Positions 22,401-33,540 of a stretch of 64,000 nt of DNA are shown in pieces. The translations under genes and the position numbers were made by a program. A model generated the notes under the pieces. It was not told the DNA's origin and did not search any database. It worked only from the letters and a program-made list of their open reading frames with translations. Every line of letters starts with the position of its first letter. Position 1 is the stretch's first letter. The stretch covers positions 3,317,185-3,381,184 of the forward strand of contig NW_021167079.1 in NCBI RefSeq assembly GCF_003711515.1. The letters run 5' to 3'. The DNA comes from Sodiomyces alkalinus F11. Taxonomy: Eukaryota > Ascomycota > Sordariomycetes > Glomerellales > Plectosphaerellaceae.

Positions 22401-25197
22401 ATGGCGCTTCTGCAAAAGACATATGACAATAGCTATTTGAAATGCTCGACGGCGGTTTACTACGAAAGCCAGGTCTGTCTATCGACCCTCCCACCCCCGT
22501 CTCCACTTCGCGGCCTCTCTTCCAAGAGTCTTGTTGACGGGCTTTAAGAGTCTTCGCCGGTGTCATTTTGCTGAGCAGGTTTCACATCTTACAACAGGGA
22601 AACGAAGAAGAGGCCTTGCGGTGCTGGAGAAATGCGCTAGATGAGATTGTACATCATCGTGTCACCAAGGTGTTATCCAACTCCTCATCAGAGTCCGAGA
22701 CAGAGAGAGCCCTCATCGAATCTCTTCACGAACTTGAGCTTCAGTGTAGAGAGCGAATTGATCTTCTGGAGGTCTTGCAATTATCCCGACAAGAGCAACC
22801 CCAGTCCCGTGGCACCAGTCCCTCCGATAGCAATTTGTATGGGCCAAGCAACCCCGCCAGTTCTTCTGCAGCGCAAGACAAAGGGTGGATAGGCGAGGGT
22901 ACCATTCCTGCAGTGACATACCCAGAACTGTCGCGGCCCGGACCAGCTAGAAGACCTCCACTTCCCCGCAGGATATCGTCTGAACGAGCTGTCGCAACCG
23001 CACGGGAATCAGGTTCTCAGCTTGCATTGCATCAAAGTGTCTCGTCGCCCTTGGACACACCGTTGACCCCGCCGACGATGGGAAGCACGAAGGAGAAGGG
23101 ATCCCGCCCTTCAAGTCCGGAGAAGCACACAATGCGAACCACGCTCCGATCAGCAAAGCCCGCGACGAGAAGTACGAAGGCCAATCACGATCCTAATTGT
23201 ACCCAGCGTCCTGGTGCGGGGAGGGCTGCGACTTTGGCTTGGCATGCCTTGACGTCAAGAGGCCGCTTGCCTCGGGGAGAAGCCACTACAATCGCTGCTG
23301 AAGCGTCCGCCTCTCGCCCTAGCACCCAGCCTCTTCCAGATCGCGGCAGGAAACCTTCAGTGCCACCATTAGTAGAGTGGGATACCCACTCGAGGCGGCT
23401 GGTATCTGCCACACGAAATCTTGATGGCCTCACCATGCCGGTCCCACAAGCGACAAGGCATTCCAGCGATAGTCCTTATGCCCGTTCGCCCATTCTTTCT
23501 GTCAGTGCTGCGTCTAGCGCCCTCAGTTCCTTCTCTACACAGGATGCGACTAGCTCAACTTCGAACGTGCTTGAAGTGGACAAACCAGCTCGTCCTAAGA
23601 TCCCATCGCTCGGGCTTAATTCGCTCTCTTTACCTCCCCACCTTGACGCCCCAAGAGCCTCATCCGACCCTGGAAACTCGAGTAAGCACCGCAGAAATCG
23701 CCTCAGCAGCGACGCAAGACGCAAGACAGTTGCGGATTCTACAATTTCTACAGCCCACGCGAGTAACAACATCCGCACGAGCTCCGAAACACAGGAGATA
23801 CTCGAAGGCGAGACGTCAAGGCATAGTCCTGGCGAGCTTCAAGTCGAACCGTCTGTGCTAAGTGAGTCAAAGAAAGGAACTAGGTTAACATCGCACCGCA
23901 GTCGAAGCAAGAAAGGGAAGCGTAAAGAGCATGCTCATATGGGCTCCATCCGAGAAAGCCGATCTGGCGATCGGGGCGACGGCAACGGCGACGACAACGG
24001 CGACGACAACGAAAATGACTCGACAAAAACTTCGTGGCAGAGGAGAAAGATCGCTATCCTAAAAAATCTGCCGTCCGGGGTAGACGAAGTGGCAGCAAGC
24101 CAGATCCTTAACGAGATCGTAGTGGAGGGAGATGAGGTACATTGGGACGATATCTCAGGTCTTGAGATAGCGAAGAATGCGCTACGAGAGACAGTGGTAT
24201 ACCCCTTTCTTCGACCAGACTTGTTCATGGGACTTCGCGAGCCGGCTAGGGGTATGCTGCTATTTGGACCACCAGGTGCGTTCTGAGATGGCCCATGTTC
24301 TTTTCGTGTAGATACTTTTGTGACACTGGCCATGTATTTTCATCATGTTCGATTGCGTCGAATTGTGTCCTCAGTCTTTATCACTGACACTTGTCCAGGT
24401 ACTGGCAAGACTATGCTAGCGAGGGCCGTCGCTACCGAATCCCAGTCGACGTTTTTCTCTATCTCGGCAAGCAGTTTAACCAGCAAGTATCTTGGTGAAT
24501 CAGAGAAACTCGTACGAGCTCTCTTCGCTCTCGCAAAAGAACTTGCCCCCAGCATTATCTTTGTCGATGAGATCGATTCTCTCTTGTCTCAGAGGTCAAG
24601 TACGGGCGAACATGAAGCCACGCGGAGACTCAAGACGGAGTTCCTTATCCAATGGAGCGACCTGCAGCGTGCTGCGGCTGGGAGGTCTATTGCCGGAGGA
24701 AATGGACAAGGAGACCCGAATCGCGTCCTTGTCCTGGCTGCCACGAACCTCCCTTGGGCCATTGACGAAGCTGCGCGACGGCGATTCGTGAGGCGTCAAT
24801 ATATTCCACTTCCGGAGCCAGAAACAAGATCCGCGCAGCTAAGAACGTTACTTGGGCAACAGAAGCATACCCTATCTGAGGCTCACATCGCGAAATTAGT
24901 TGACTTGACGGACGGTATGTATCCCTCGACTCCATCCACTTTCTAAGACTTGCTGATCTGTTATTCTGTCCGGCAGGTTTCTCTGGCTCGGATATAACTG
25001 CACTTGCAAAAGACGCCGCTATGGGACCATTGAGATGCCTAGGCGACGCGTTGCTGCATATGACCATGGACGATATACGGCCAATTCAATTGTCAGATTT
25101 TGAATCAAGCTTATCCACCATTCGACCAAGCGTCAGCAAGGCAGGCTTGAAGGAGTACGAGGATTGGGCCACGGTGTTCGGCGAACGAGGCGGTTAA
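22401..25197 (+). CDS. SAP1: SAP1/spastin-like AAA ATPase with N-terminal MIT domain
   Basis: Meiotic-clade AAA ATPase (katanin/spastin/fidgetin/Vps4 group), closest in layout to yeast Sap1/Yta6. Exons are 22401-22472, 22598-24275, 24399-24914 and 24977-25197, giving 828 residues. Introns: 125 bp (GTCTGT...CAACAG), 123 bp (GTGCGT...GTCCAG, CTGAC branch) and 62 bp (GTATGT...GGCAG). The first junction makes [17 protein letters not shown], a continuous MIT helical hairpin (residues 1-75). Residues 80-500 are Ser/Pro/Arg-rich and disordered. The AAA module begins at HWDDISGLE (about 538) with Walker A GPPGTGKT split by intron 2, Walker B IIFVDEID (about 636), sensor LAATN and arginine finger ARRRFVRR (about 710); a Vps4-type C-terminal helix ends the protein. 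ATG 22401 has the better context; an in-frame ATG lies at 22383. Converges on uS17m. Confidence 0.9.
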
Positions 25198-25554
25198 GCT
25201 AGTTTCTTGGAAGAAATAGACAACGGGAGATATGTAACGCTTATTACCTCTCGATGGCGGAAAACTTTCAAAGTTCTTCGGTGTAGGGTGGTAACGGTCC
25301 TGGCGTCGGCGTTTGCAGCCGGAAATTAATGCATCAAACTTCTAGAAGTACACTGAGATAGATTGATTGTACAAAGGCGCATCGAGTAGCGGCCAATCGT
25401 CGTTCTCTGATGAACCGTAGGCCGTCTCCTTCTCCCTCCCTCGTTCCAACATGGAACTGCCCAGAACCCTGCATCCATCCACGTACAGCGGTGGTTAAAG
25501 AGCCCTCAGTTGGCACATGATCATGGTAACGCGCATTGTCTTGCACGCCAAGCC
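25198..25554. other. Convergent intergenic region (shared 3' flanks)
   Basis: 357 bp between the stop codons of the AAA ATPase and uS17m genes. It should contain both 3' untranslated regions and polyadenylation signals; nothing else was recognised. Confidence 0.5.
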
Positions 25555-26086
25555 TCAGGACCTTGAAGCTACTATGGTAGTAGCGTTTGCTCCACCGGTC
25601 GCTCTTTTCCTCGCTTCTCTCCGCGTGTCTTTCTCTGCCTTCCATTTATCCCGAAGCGCTATCCTCTCCTCCTCAGTCGGCACAGGATGTCGCTCTTCCA
25701 TGGGGACTCCGAAAGGGGCAATGATCTGTTTCACGACGTGTCGCTTGTGTTTGGAAGTTGGCCAGCCTGGGACAATAGAGACGACATCGCCAGTGTGCAG
25801 GGAGGAGTTCGGATCGTGGACGAGGTAGGATTTAGGGGTTGTAAACATCTTCGAGGTTACAGTTAGTCTCGGCGTACGAGGAAGAGCTGGTTTTCGACGG
25901 GGGCCCGTTGGAGCGGAAATATGTCGGGAAGCAGATGATAGAGCCACCAACCTTTTGAATCCTAGGATTGTATTTTTGCCCGCCTACGCGGACTCTGACT
26001 GTTTTTTGCATCAGACCAGCTGAGACGACGACGCCTCGCAGCTCGCTGACAGCCCATTTAGCGGCTTTTGTTACAGGGTAGGACAT
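25555..26086 (-). CDS. MRPS17: Mitochondrial small-subunit ribosomal protein uS17m
   Basis: Component of the mitochondrial 37S/28S subunit that binds small-subunit rRNA through an OB-fold. Exons 26086-25952 and 25848-25555 give 142 residues; the 103-bp intron (25849-25951) is GTTGGT...CTCGAAG with a GACTAAC branch site and phase 0. The N-terminal part ELRGVVVSAGLMQKTVRVRV is the S17 signature strand pair. KSYLVHDPNSSLHTGDVVSI and HVVKQIIAPFGVP follow after splicing, and a charged C-terminal extension typical of fungal uS17m ends the protein. No clear presequence is seen. The stop lies 358 bp from the stop of the convergent AAA gene. Confidence 0.92.
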
Positions 26087-26390
26087 CGTGTGTATAATAA
26101 ACGCTAGACGAGTGCGTATAGCTATCGGATGAGTGCCCGCGGTTCCCTGATGGTCTGCTGGGAAGCTAGGGATGGCACAAAGAGTTGATACACGTTCAAG
26201 CCGTGGAAGCTTTAATAGACTGTGCTGACCTCGGAGTGTGATTTCTTTCGCAGAGAAACCGGCGAATAGTCGGACCGGGACAGTCCCCTGTGCAATTCGA
26301 TTTACACCTATCCAGGCATTAAAAACATTAGCTTGATACTAAGCTCTACACCCCGCTCGATTATTGGATTGCACTGCTGATCCGTACCTT
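26087..26390 (-). promoter_or_regulatory. uS17m 5' flank
   Basis: Normal-composition DNA upstream of the uS17m start, ending where RIP-type sequence begins near 26385. No defined motif is claimed. Confidence 0.4.
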
Positions 26391-26949
26391 TATATCTATT
26401 CTATATAGATGTGTATAAAGTTAAATATCGCTACTAGACTAATATCAGGCTAGTTAAAGATATTATTAGATTTATTATTAAAAGAAGTTCTTTTTAATAT
26501 GCCCTCTAATACTGCCGCCTCCTTTGCGCCTGCCTTAAGATAGCGTTATAGGAGCTTTGTAGAGCATTTACTTTATATAATATACTACGCTCTTTTTTAT
26601 TTTTATTACGCGTGTGTAGCCCTAAAGCTATAGCGCGGCGCCCATCGCCCTAAAGACTAAAGGCTAGTAGAAGCTAAGTATAATAAATCACTGTAATAAA
26701 TAAAGGAAATCTTCCGTAATAATCTGCCTAACAGACCTAATAATAGGGAAAAAACCAAAACAGAATAACTAGACCGTAGAATCCGAGGTTTATGTCCTGT
26801 ACTACTCCGCCGAGGCTATTTTAGTAGCTAAAAGATAGGCCTGTAAGGCCTGTATTCCTCTTTTAGTACTAAATAATAGCGGTAGAGATAGCGGTAGGCC
26901 TGATAAGGCTTCCTATAGGGCCTTTTGTTCGTTTTATAAAAAGGGCAGA

Positions 26950-29900
26950 AAAGGATAAGGTTGGCTATTATAAACGGCTGGTCACGAGTCTAAGCCAACA
27001 AGTAAGGCCGAATAATTGTATTATCTAGAACTAAGGAAAGGAGAAGGAAAAGGTGAAAGGTTTGTCTCGCTAGGGGCAGCTATCAGTTAGCTGCCCAATC
27101 GGTGAGAGGTCTATACGGTGTCTCGGCTTAGTAAGGCCGGGACCCTGGCTAATAGGGTTAGTCTAAAATAGCTATATCCTGTATAGGGGAGCCGGGATAG
27201 AAATAGCGGGTTATTAGCATAGTTTTAGGCCCTTTTTTAGTGGGTTTTTAGGTATCCGAAGCCGGTTTTTAACTAAGTAAAGACCGACCTTACCCACTTA
27301 GAGCCCTATATTAGAAGTGGTTTTTGGGAAAAACGGAGGTTATCGTGGACTAAGCGCCTATAAAGGCGGCCTAGACGTACCGATTTACCTTTTTTCCCGC
27401 CTCCTCCTTATTATTCTAAAGGGCCTTTTAGTCTTAAATTAAGCCCTTATTTACCCGGTATCTTTAGTGGCTAATAGCAGCCAAACTAACGGATTTAGTA
27501 GCTTTTTCGGGGTCTAATATCCTTTTAGTTGCTATATCCGCTAATTCGTTCCTTTTTATCCTTATATACGAGGGGCACTACTATATAGAAACCGAAGTGC
27601 CTTATTATTTAAGGCGTGAAATAAGGGCTTTCGCTTCTATAGCCTAGTATAAGATACGCTAAAGATTTTAAATAGCCGTCTATAAATCGCTAAAAATATA
27701 GCACTCTAGGGGCCTAGGCGTTTACTATAGGGCAGCGTAAAAGGCCTGAAGAATAGCGTGTAATTCAGCGTTAGCGACTTCGGCAGAGGACACTAGGTTA
27801 AAGCCTATAGCTTTACAGGGTCTTCCGGTATTAGTCTACTATATTACAGCGGCCAAAGTCTATAAGGGCCCTATAGGGGGCTTTATAGAGTGGCCTAGAG
27901 AGCCGTCGATATAAAAGACAGCGGCTTATTCACCCTGGGTTTATTATATTTCAGCGAGGGCTTTAAGGTAGGCTATCTTCTAATCCTGGGTTCCGGGGTT
28001 AGAGTCAGGGCCAGGGTCGGGGTTAATAGCTTTTCCAGGCCGGTCTTTTAGAGACAAAAAGGGTCTTAGGTCCGCTATAGGCTCGGAAGCCTAGGGAGCC
28101 TCCTACCTAGGTGTAGGACCTTTGATATTCCACGATTACCCTACTAAAGCCGCTATTTCTAAGCCTAAACTATATAGCTATATAGTGGGCAGTAGGTTCT
28201 ATAACCGGGCGAGGTCTTCGTAGTTTTCCCTCGCTAGGAGCTGGCGTTTAATAGGGTGGTTCAGTAGGACTTTTAAGATCCTAAGGGCATAAAGCCTATT
28301 AGACCTAGTTAACCGAACCGCTGCTAAGAGGACAGCCGCTTCGAGTTCTAAAGGCCGTAAAGGCGCCCCCCTAAAGGCACCTAAGGCCCTAACTGGGGCG
28401 CCGTACTATAATCTTTCTAGGCGGTCTATAAGGTCTTTTCCTAGTGATTTAGGTTCCTACTAGAGCTACGAGCCGCAGTTGGCCAAAGAGGTAATACAGG
28501 CTAGATATAGCTATCGTAGGGCCCTAAAAGAAAGGCCCCTCTATGAGCTAGCTAGTATATATAACCTGTTTAGGGCCCCTAAAGCTGAATTTAGGCGTTT
28601 TTCGACGTGGGGTTTAAAGGATAGCTTAGGATTAAACTAGACTCCTAGCCACCTAATAGCACCTAGTGCTAGCTTTACTAGGTGCTCCTCTATAATCACT
28701 AGGGCGTCTTCTTTAGAGCGTCTTCTATAGAAGTGTATAAGCTCTGTTTTTCGGTGGTCGAAAAGGACTTAGTTAGCTTTTACTATGTCGAAAAGGGAGG
28801 CTACGGCTTTTTCTAGGGTTTTATAGTTTTTCCTAGTTAATATAAATGCTATAGATAGCTAAAAGTCGTCTATATAGAAGAGCTAAAGACCCTAAAAGTC
28901 CGGTCCTGCTATAACCTTCCTAATATAAATCAGGAATCGGATAGGGGAAACCGGGAAGCCTTATAGGACCCCTATATTTAAGGGGGTAGGCCACTAAACG
29001 TAACCCTCGAATGATAGTTAGATATACCTATTTTCTGTAAAAGAGGCTATCTATTTAACTAGGTTCGGGGGTAGTTAGAGCTCTTAAAGGGTGCTAAGTA
29101 GCTAGGTGCGGGTGACGTGATTAAAGGCTCCTTTAATATCTAAAAATAGCGTAATAAATTATAGGATTTTAGCGTGATTTACGCTAATTCTTAATATAAT
29201 AAAGGAGGCGAAGGGCCGTATCGATAGCAGAGCGTTATTTCCTACCCCGTATTTAACTAGAGTATAGAAGGTCGTCGCGGGTATTAGCTAAATAGCTAAG
29301 CCTAGTAGCTATAACCCTTTCGAGTACTTTACCTATGTATTTTAGAAAGGGTATAATCCTATAAGATTTAGGATTTGAATAGTACTTCTTTTCTAGCTTC
29401 GGCAGAATAACCCTAAAGGCTTCTTTTTGGTAGGTAGGGTAATACCCTGCGGAAAAGAGAGCAGAGTAGGCCTGTAAAAAGGACCTAGAGATAGTCTTAT
29501 AGGTCTATTATATCCGTTTTAAACCTATCCTGTTAGTTTTGCGGGCTTTCCCTTTAGCAACTCTAAACGTCGCGCGTTATAGTTCTATATCCTGGAGGCT
29601 AGGCTGCTCCCACCGTCTTCTAAGGCCCTGACTACGTGATCCAGCTAGGCTTTAGGTGCTATTAGAAGGGTTAGAGGGGCCTAGGTCCCCCGAAAGGCCT
29701 GTAAATATAGGGGCTTTGGGGGCGTTAGTGGCGGAGAGTGCTAGAAAAAGGGTCTAAAGTAAGACGTTATACTTATCCTCGATAGCGTAGGCCTTCTATT
29801 TCGTAGGCGTTTAAATCGGTGGTATTTTCGTGTTAAGGCCGCTCTTCGTATAGTTATAGGCCTCAAAATTCTCAGGGCCTTCGGCGTAGGCTAGGCAGGC

Positions 29901-31150
29901 TTCCTAGTAGTCGTTTTCTGCTATTTTTACTACCCGGTAGTAGGCGTTTCGAGCGTCTTTCTAGGAGGTTTCTAAAAATGCTAGCCGGGCAGCCGAGGCA
30001 CCCTTTTAGCTATCTTTCTAAGTACCCTAAAATCCGTGCTCGCTAACTATCGTAAGGCTTTTAGCTTTTTAGTCTATCATGGTTTCGAACGCTCTACTAT
30101 ATTTAGCTTAGGCATTAAAGCATTAAGCGCTAGGGTAATAGTATACAGAAGGCAGCGACCTATAAAGCCCTAGTTCGAGGCGTTAATAGCCTATTAAAGC
30201 TACTATTTAAGGCTAGGTTGTAGGCTCTATAAAGTGGGAGAAAATAGATCTTAATCTGCTAGCTTATAATTATAAGCCGGCGAAAGTAACCTGTTTATAA
30301 GGCCTTTAGAGCCTAAAACAGAAGCTAAAATAACGTTAGCACGGTATAGGGACCTGGTATTTTCGATATATTCCCACTTATAAAAGCGGAGACAATTAAA
30401 GCCGGGTGTATAAAAGGCAACGTCTATAACCGATTCCTGATAAAGATTATACCTATAAAAGGTCCCCCCATTAAGGTTAACGTCTTCAGAATCCACTAAA
30501 TAGGTAGTACTAAGGCTATCTAACTAGTTGACTAGGCCCTAAGCTATAATAGAAGCCTAATTCGTAGTATCCCGATTCTACTGCTGGTGGTTTTTGTTAA
30601 AGTCCTCTATAATAAGAGTCGGCTTAGGGACCTAAAAGCCCCGTAGCACACGATCCTCCGTCTAGGGCCGGCTTCTAAAGCCTGAAAAGGAGGGAAAAGA
30701 AGAAGAGGTAAAAGTGGAAGAGGTAAAGAGGTTAGGACTAGGGGGCCTAGGCCCTCTGTCTATTATTTCGGGGTTCTATTCTATCTTATTATAGACGTGT
30801 AGAATATAGATGGTCTATAGATAGTAAACCTCTATAATCTACGCATTAATATTATCTAGAAGGTCGTCTCGGTATAAAAGGTCAATTCTAGAGCCCTGTC
30901 TTATATAAGTAAGGACCCTAGACTTAATAGGGAAAAGCTAGGGTTTTTAGGATATAGACGTAACGGTGTAAAAGGCAGGGTGGTTTCGAATATACTACCT
31001 TTCTGGTTTCGAGACGTAGGCAGGTTTCTGGATAAGGACTATATTAGCCGAAGCTTCTAAAGCCTATTCTAGGATAGCCTCCTACGCCGGGGCCTATTTA
31101 TTGACGTTATATTAAATAAACCAGATATCTTTCTAAGTAAAAGGCTCTTT
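26950..31150 (-). pseudogene. LINE ORF2 (endonuclease, RT, RNase H) pseudogene
   Basis: 30251-30496 is open and reads GGTFYRYN...SVIDVAFYTPG, the 3' part of an APE-type endonuclease. The RT catalytic box at about 28863-28882 reads LFYIDDF and so survives. RNase H follows at about 27930-27720, with FYIDGSLGHS and NAELHAILQA carrying two of the acidic catalytic residues. The C-terminal part towards 26950 is not resolved. In-frame stops at former Gln/Trp codons throughout. Confidence 0.75.
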
Positions 31151-31181
31151 ATTTATAGAATTTAGGATTTTATAGTTTAAA

Positions 31182-32580
31182 AGACCTTGTAGTCTTCACT
31201 GAACTTGGGGTGTGCTCCCCCGTAGTTATAGCACTTATAGGTCGTCTTATACTTGTAGGCTCCGTATTCCTTATACCTGTTATAATAGTGGTATGGCTCC
31301 CCGTGGCCCTTTAATAGCGTAGACAGGGCAGGTAACTAGGCTCTTATCGGTCCCCCAGGTATACCTAAATTTCTAGTAGTTAGAGTACTAGGTTCCAGGG
31401 GTTATAGGCCTATATTTATAGACCTTTAGCCGCTAGCCGGCTATATAGAGCCCCTGTTTTAGGGAGTACTTCTGCTCTTGAGTAGTAGGTATAGATCTAA
31501 CTATAGTGTGGTAAAAAGCAGTCGGATCTCCTAGCTACCTAGGCTTCCCGAATACCCTAATAGAGTTAAGGGTGCCGATATTAGTGACTAGGTCCTTTAC
31601 ACCTAGGCCTTATTATAGGCTTCGGTTCAGGGTCTTTTACGGTGGCTCCGAAGCGTTAGCCAGCGCCGGGATATCGCTACCCCTAAAGACTTAAGTAGGT
31701 ACTTATTTAATAATAAGCTTAAACTAGTTACCTATCGGTTAGGGGGGCTAAAGAGGTAGGTTTAGTTCTTTAATCTACTAGTTCTACTAATCTAGGAGCT
31801 GTTAAATGCTGTATTTCGGGCGCGGGGTCAAAATAAGATTTCTATTAGTCGAAAGGCTAACAGCCATAACTACAGGGGCTTTTAAAGCCTTATTAAGCCT
31901 GTTTCGGAGCCTAAGGAGGTCGAAGTCTTTCTGGGGAATCTCGGCCCCTTCTATAGGTTAAAGAATAACCATAGAGATATTTTTAGGGTCTATTAGGAGG
32001 GCTGCTAAGGGGGTAGGTGCTAATAGTGCTAAAGCCTAAAATTATGGCGGCTTAGGATGCTAGAGGGCCTTTTTTCTATTTTAGAGCCTCGCTATATAGG
32101 GGTTTAGACTATTATATAAGCCTACAAACCGCCTGACCTAGTTTATTAACCTTCTATTCGAGTATAGGTAGCTAAGAGCTTTTAGGAGCTCCGTTAATAG
32201 TAGATTTAGGCCCTAGGGTTAGGGCCTTAATCTAGGGGACAGGGTCGAGGTCGTAGGCGTATTACAGTAGCTAAAGAGCCTATTAAAGTAGTTCTTTAGC
32301 CTGTGCCTTACTAGCCGAGCTAGTCGACTTCTAGGGCATAGTAGAGTGTTCTCCAGAGGTTCTAGCTATTCCTATAGGTGATTTTTTAGCCTATTTAAAG
32401 CCTAAAAGGCTCTGGTTTTTAGCAGGGGGGGCCCTAGAGGGCGTTTCGAAGACGCCTTCGGCCTCCGAGTCAGAGGGGGATTGGATTCGGGTCCTAGAGA
32501 ATCGTCTAAGGGTTACTGTAAAGGGACTCAGGTGCTTTTTCGAATTAAGAGGCGTAGCGAGGGTTAAATCCTCTATACTT
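31182..32580 (-). pseudogene. LINE ORF1 (Gag-like, zinc knuckle) pseudogene
   Basis: The open stretch 32391-32585 gives a Ser/Pro/Arg-rich N-terminus. The far end (31182-31260) reads KCYNYGGAHPKFSEDY, a CCHC knuckle in which two cysteines have become tyrosine. TGC-to-TAC is expected from RIP on the opposite strand. The middle part is broken by stops. Confidence 0.6.
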
Positions 32581-32587
32581 TCAGAGA

Positions 32588-32858
32588 TATCGCACGTTTT
32601 AATAGCACTTAAATAGTAAATGTAATAGAGCAGAAATCTCATATATATATTATATTAAGTTATATATATATAAGTCTTTTATACTATTAATTTAGGTAGT
32701 AAAGACTATTATAGATACTATATTATTTAGATCCTATCTAGTCTTTCCCGGTTTCTATCCTTATTATATCCTAATATCCGAGGTCCCTAAGGTCCGAAGC
32801 CCTTAGTTAGGCATAGATCCCCTAAGGACTATATCGTGGTCCGTATACCTATACGATA
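32588..32858 (-). repeat. Orphan copia LTR
   Basis: 271 bp matching the LTRs of copia element 2 in the same orientation (TATCGCACG...ATACGATA). It is followed by TACCCT, resembling the start of the polypurine region next to the 3' LTR at 10908, and then by unrelated sequence. Flanking pentamers AGAGA and TACCC differ, so it is a broken 3' end and not a clean solo LTR. Confidence 0.8.
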
Positions 32859-32889
32859 TACCCTAATACGCACACGCGAACTATAGTAC

Positions 32890-33080
32890 GCCGCGGAATA
32901 CCGGAACCACGGCGGTACTAAAGGTACTACCACGGAACCCGGTATTCCATAGCGGTACCTAAGGTACTACCATAGAACCCGGTATTCCACGGCGGTACCT
33001 AAGGTATTACCACAGAACCCGGTATACCCCGGCGGTACCTAAGGTACTACCACGGAACCTAGTATATTATAGCGGTACCC
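32890..33080. repeat. 40-bp tandem repeat, about 4.5 copies
   Basis: The unit RGCGGTACCTAAGGTACTAC followed by CACGGAACCCGGTATTCCAC starts at 32911, 32951, 32991, 33031 and 33071, an exact 40-bp period. It contains GGTACC and CGGTATTCC half-palindromes. It sits between the orphan copia LTR and the gypsy element. Confidence 0.85.
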
Positions 33081-33540
33081 CTCTAGAATAATCCTATATA
33101 TAGATACTAAGGAATCTATAGGGTTTACCCGTGGATATATTACTTCGGGTACCCCCTTATTTATTTTAGTTTAGAGAAGATATCTTATTTTACTACTATT
33201 TATAGTACCCTAAGGTTACCCCTTAGAAATCCTGGCTTCTAAGTCCTATAGTACTAGTTAGCTAGATATATACCTAGTTAGGGTATATTAAATAGTAATA
33301 ACTAAGTTTTACACGACGTTTATATACTACTATTTTATAAAAGCTATATAACGCTACCGTGTCTACTACAATCACTAAGTAGAATAGCTTAACCAGTTAT
33401 CGCTAGACGAAAACGCCTCCCCTTTAATAGGTCTAGGCGTAGAGTATATAAGAGAACTACTATCCTTTAGTTATACACCGCTAAACGCTATTTATACCGC
33501 TTTTATAACGATTACTAGCTATAAAATACTAAAAGCTCCG
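33081..33540. other. RIP-affected DNA, possibly gypsy leader
   Basis: No coding motif was seen. It may include the LTR or leader of the gypsy element that follows, but no matching copy was found near 51.5 kb. Confidence 0.3.

Larger units (their letters stand above)
26390..32587 (-). mobile_element. Tad-like LINE (non-LTR retrotransposon), RIP-degraded
   Basis: Minus-strand element of about 6.2 kb with the order zinc-knuckle ORF1, APE endonuclease, reverse transcriptase and RNase H, the arrangement of Tad1/I-type fungal LINEs. Its 5' end abuts a copia LTR at 32588; its 3' end is placed only approximately, by the return of normal composition near 26385, and no A-tail or target duplication was found. 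All frames contain CpA-derived stops. Confidence 0.8.

Noticed and set aside
22568..22597. Start of the AAA ATPase at the first codon of the long open frame (22568)
   Set aside because: The frame upstream of 22598 is intron. An exon at 22401-22472 joined to 22598 completes the MIT domain ([15 protein letters not shown]).
32890..33080. 40-bp repeats as a CRISPR array
   Set aside because: The repeats are contiguous without spacers, and the genome is eukaryotic.
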